A stretch of DNA of 6,180 bases, from positions 1 to 6,180 of the forward strand of contig JAKBQK010000284.1 in NCBI GenBank assembly GCA_021835265.1, given 5' to 3'. The stretch's first letter is position 1. Each line of letters starts with the position of its first letter. This DNA comes from Thermoplasmata archaeon (GTDB lineage: Archaea; Thermoplasmatota; Thermoplasmata; Thermoplasmatales; Thermoplasmataceae). The translations under genes and the position numbers were made by a program. The notes under the pieces were generated by a model. It saw nothing but the letters and a program-made list of their open reading frames with translations, searched no databases and had not been told where the DNA came from. Positions 5,207 through 6,180 of this stretch are shown piece after piece.

Positions 5207-6180
5207 ATGCAACTAGAGGACTTATCGAAAGGTGTCATAATTAATGGTCCAAAATGGCCAGAATCTATAGAGGTAAATGCCTTTGAAAGCCTCAGGGATT
5301 GCGTACGCATTATTGGTGTTACTACATCTACAGGAAAACATGTAGATCAAGTTATCCCATTAAACGAGTTGAATTCGATCAGCATAAGAAAAATAGAAAA
5401 CGATTTCAAGGCTGACCCATGGAAGGTATTTCTATCCTTAGAGACAAAAAGGTACAGGTTTGCTGCAATGTACGATCCTTTGCTTGCAGTAAACGTTTCC
5501 AAGGTTGATCCACTACCTCATCAAATAGAAGCCGTTTACGGATACGTACTGAAATTATCTAGGATCAGGTTTCTTATTGCAGATGATCCGGGCGCAGGTA
5601 AAACTATTATGGCTGGCCTTATAATTAAGGAACTTAAGCTCAGAAATTTGGTTAAGAGAATTTTGATTGTGGTCCCGGGGCATCTTATGGATCAATGGCG
5701 GCGCGAACTCAGAGACAGGTTTGAAGAATCTTTTAAAGTCTTAAATAGGGCTCTAATGAACGAAACCTACGGAGAGAATACCTGGGACGCTTACGACCAG
5801 ATCATAACATCCATGGATTTTGCCAAAAAGGACGATATTTCCAGATCATTGAGCTCCACCAAGTTTGATCTAATTGTAGTGGATGAAGCACATAAAATGA
5901 GTGCTTATAAGTATGGAACCAAAACTCAAAAGACTGCTAGATACAGACTAGGTGAAACACTCTCAAAGATCGCTGAACCTCACCTTCTTTTTCTAACCGC
6001 AACACCGCATAGCGGCGATCCAGAAAACTTCAGACTTTTCATTGATCTTTTAGAGCCAGGATTTTTTTCAACCAGTGAGATGCTGGAAGAGTCCATCAGA
6101 AACAAAGACAACCCTCTTTTCATCAGGAGAATCAAGGAGGATCTTACTGACTTTGATGGCAAACCTGTACCTTTTTGTCT
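5207..6180 (+). CDS. SNF2/DEAH-family defence helicase, amino-terminal 324 codons (runs off right edge)
   Basis: Open from ATG 5207 to the window end without a stop; an in-frame TGA at 5201-5203 fixes the ATG as the first start. Residues 1-60 carry LSKGVIINGPKWPESIEV (7-24), a conserved opening of a group of large helicases in prokaryotic defence loci. The first helicase domain follows: LPHQ (103-106), Walker A DDPGAGKTIMAG (126-137), motif Ia around VVPGHLMDQW (155-164), DEAH (226-229) and motif III TATPH (264-268). LEESIRNKDNPLFIRRIKED (293-312) is typical of the same group. The second RecA domain and any DUF3883 tail would lie beyond the edge; full relatives are roughly 1000 residues. Such proteins resemble DISARM DrmD and helicases found beside DUF1156 methylases and DUF499 ATPases; which system this belongs to depends on genes to the right. 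It acts on DNA in an ATP-dependent way. Motifs look intact. Confidence 0.88.
   Translation, partial: MQLEDLSKGVIINGPKWPESIEVNAFESLRDCVRIIGVTTSTGKHVDQVIPLNELNSISIRKIENDFKADPWKVFLSLETKRYRFAAMYDPLLAVNVSKVDPLPHQIEAVYGYVLKLSRIRFLIADDPGAGKTIMAGLIIKELKLRNLVKRILIVVPGHLMDQWRRELRDRFEESFKVLNRALMNETYGENTWDAYDQIITSMDFAKKDDISRSLSSTKFDLIVVDEAHKMSAYKYGTKTQKTARYRLGETLSKIAEPHLLFLTATPHSGDPENFRLFIDLLEPGFFSTSEMLEESIRNKDNPLFIRRIKEDLTDFDGKPVPFC

Noticed and set aside
5980..6162. 60-codon minus-strand frame within the helicase
   Set aside because: Antisense to conserved helicase motifs; no independent support.

Overview
The window looks archaeal, most likely a low-GC member of the Thermoplasmatales or a relative. 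Basis: AT-rich sequence with many ATA, AGA and AGG codons; TATA-box-like elements about 24-29 bases upstream of start codons that lack a Shine-Dalgarno sequence (leaderless genes); an archaeal-type AbrB/SpoVT regulator; and an SNF2-type helicase close to archaeal versions. No rRNA, tRNA or housekeeping gene is present to fix the lineage, so this is inference.

Layout. (1) 1-99, minus: the first 33 codons of an ISL3-family transposase that runs off the left edge; its terminal sequence probably ends near 130-150. (2) 195-2075, plus: a complete single-chain DUF262 + DUF1524 protein of the GmrSD/SspE/BrxU type, a nuclease aimed at modified DNA, with its own promoter just outside the IS end. (3) 2076-2404: a spacer with no convincing gene but one strong, symmetric TATA-like palindrome. 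(4) 2405-2566, minus: a complete 53-residue AbrB-like regulator. (5) 2686-4746, plus: two abutting genes of unknown function (352 and 333 aa), transcribed divergently from the abrB-like gene across a 119-base gap that holds a bulged palindrome next to the TATA box. (6) 4860-5195, plus: the amino-terminal part of a type I methyltransferase (HsdM), cut off after about 89 recognisable residues. (7) 5207-6180, plus: the first 324 codons of a large SNF2/DEAH helicase with intact motifs I, II and III, continuing past the right edge.

Taken together this is a defence island: a modification-dependent nuclease, a type I restriction remnant, a defence-type SNF2 helicase (DISARM DrmD-like or the DUF3883 helicase group) and an IS end. 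The two unknown genes are the most interesting content. They form a compact operon with its own promoter and a divergent small regulator, show no enzyme motif I can see, and sit between recognised defence genes. They could be an undescribed defence or conflict module, but only their position supports that. The helicase is probably the first gene of a larger system outside the window.
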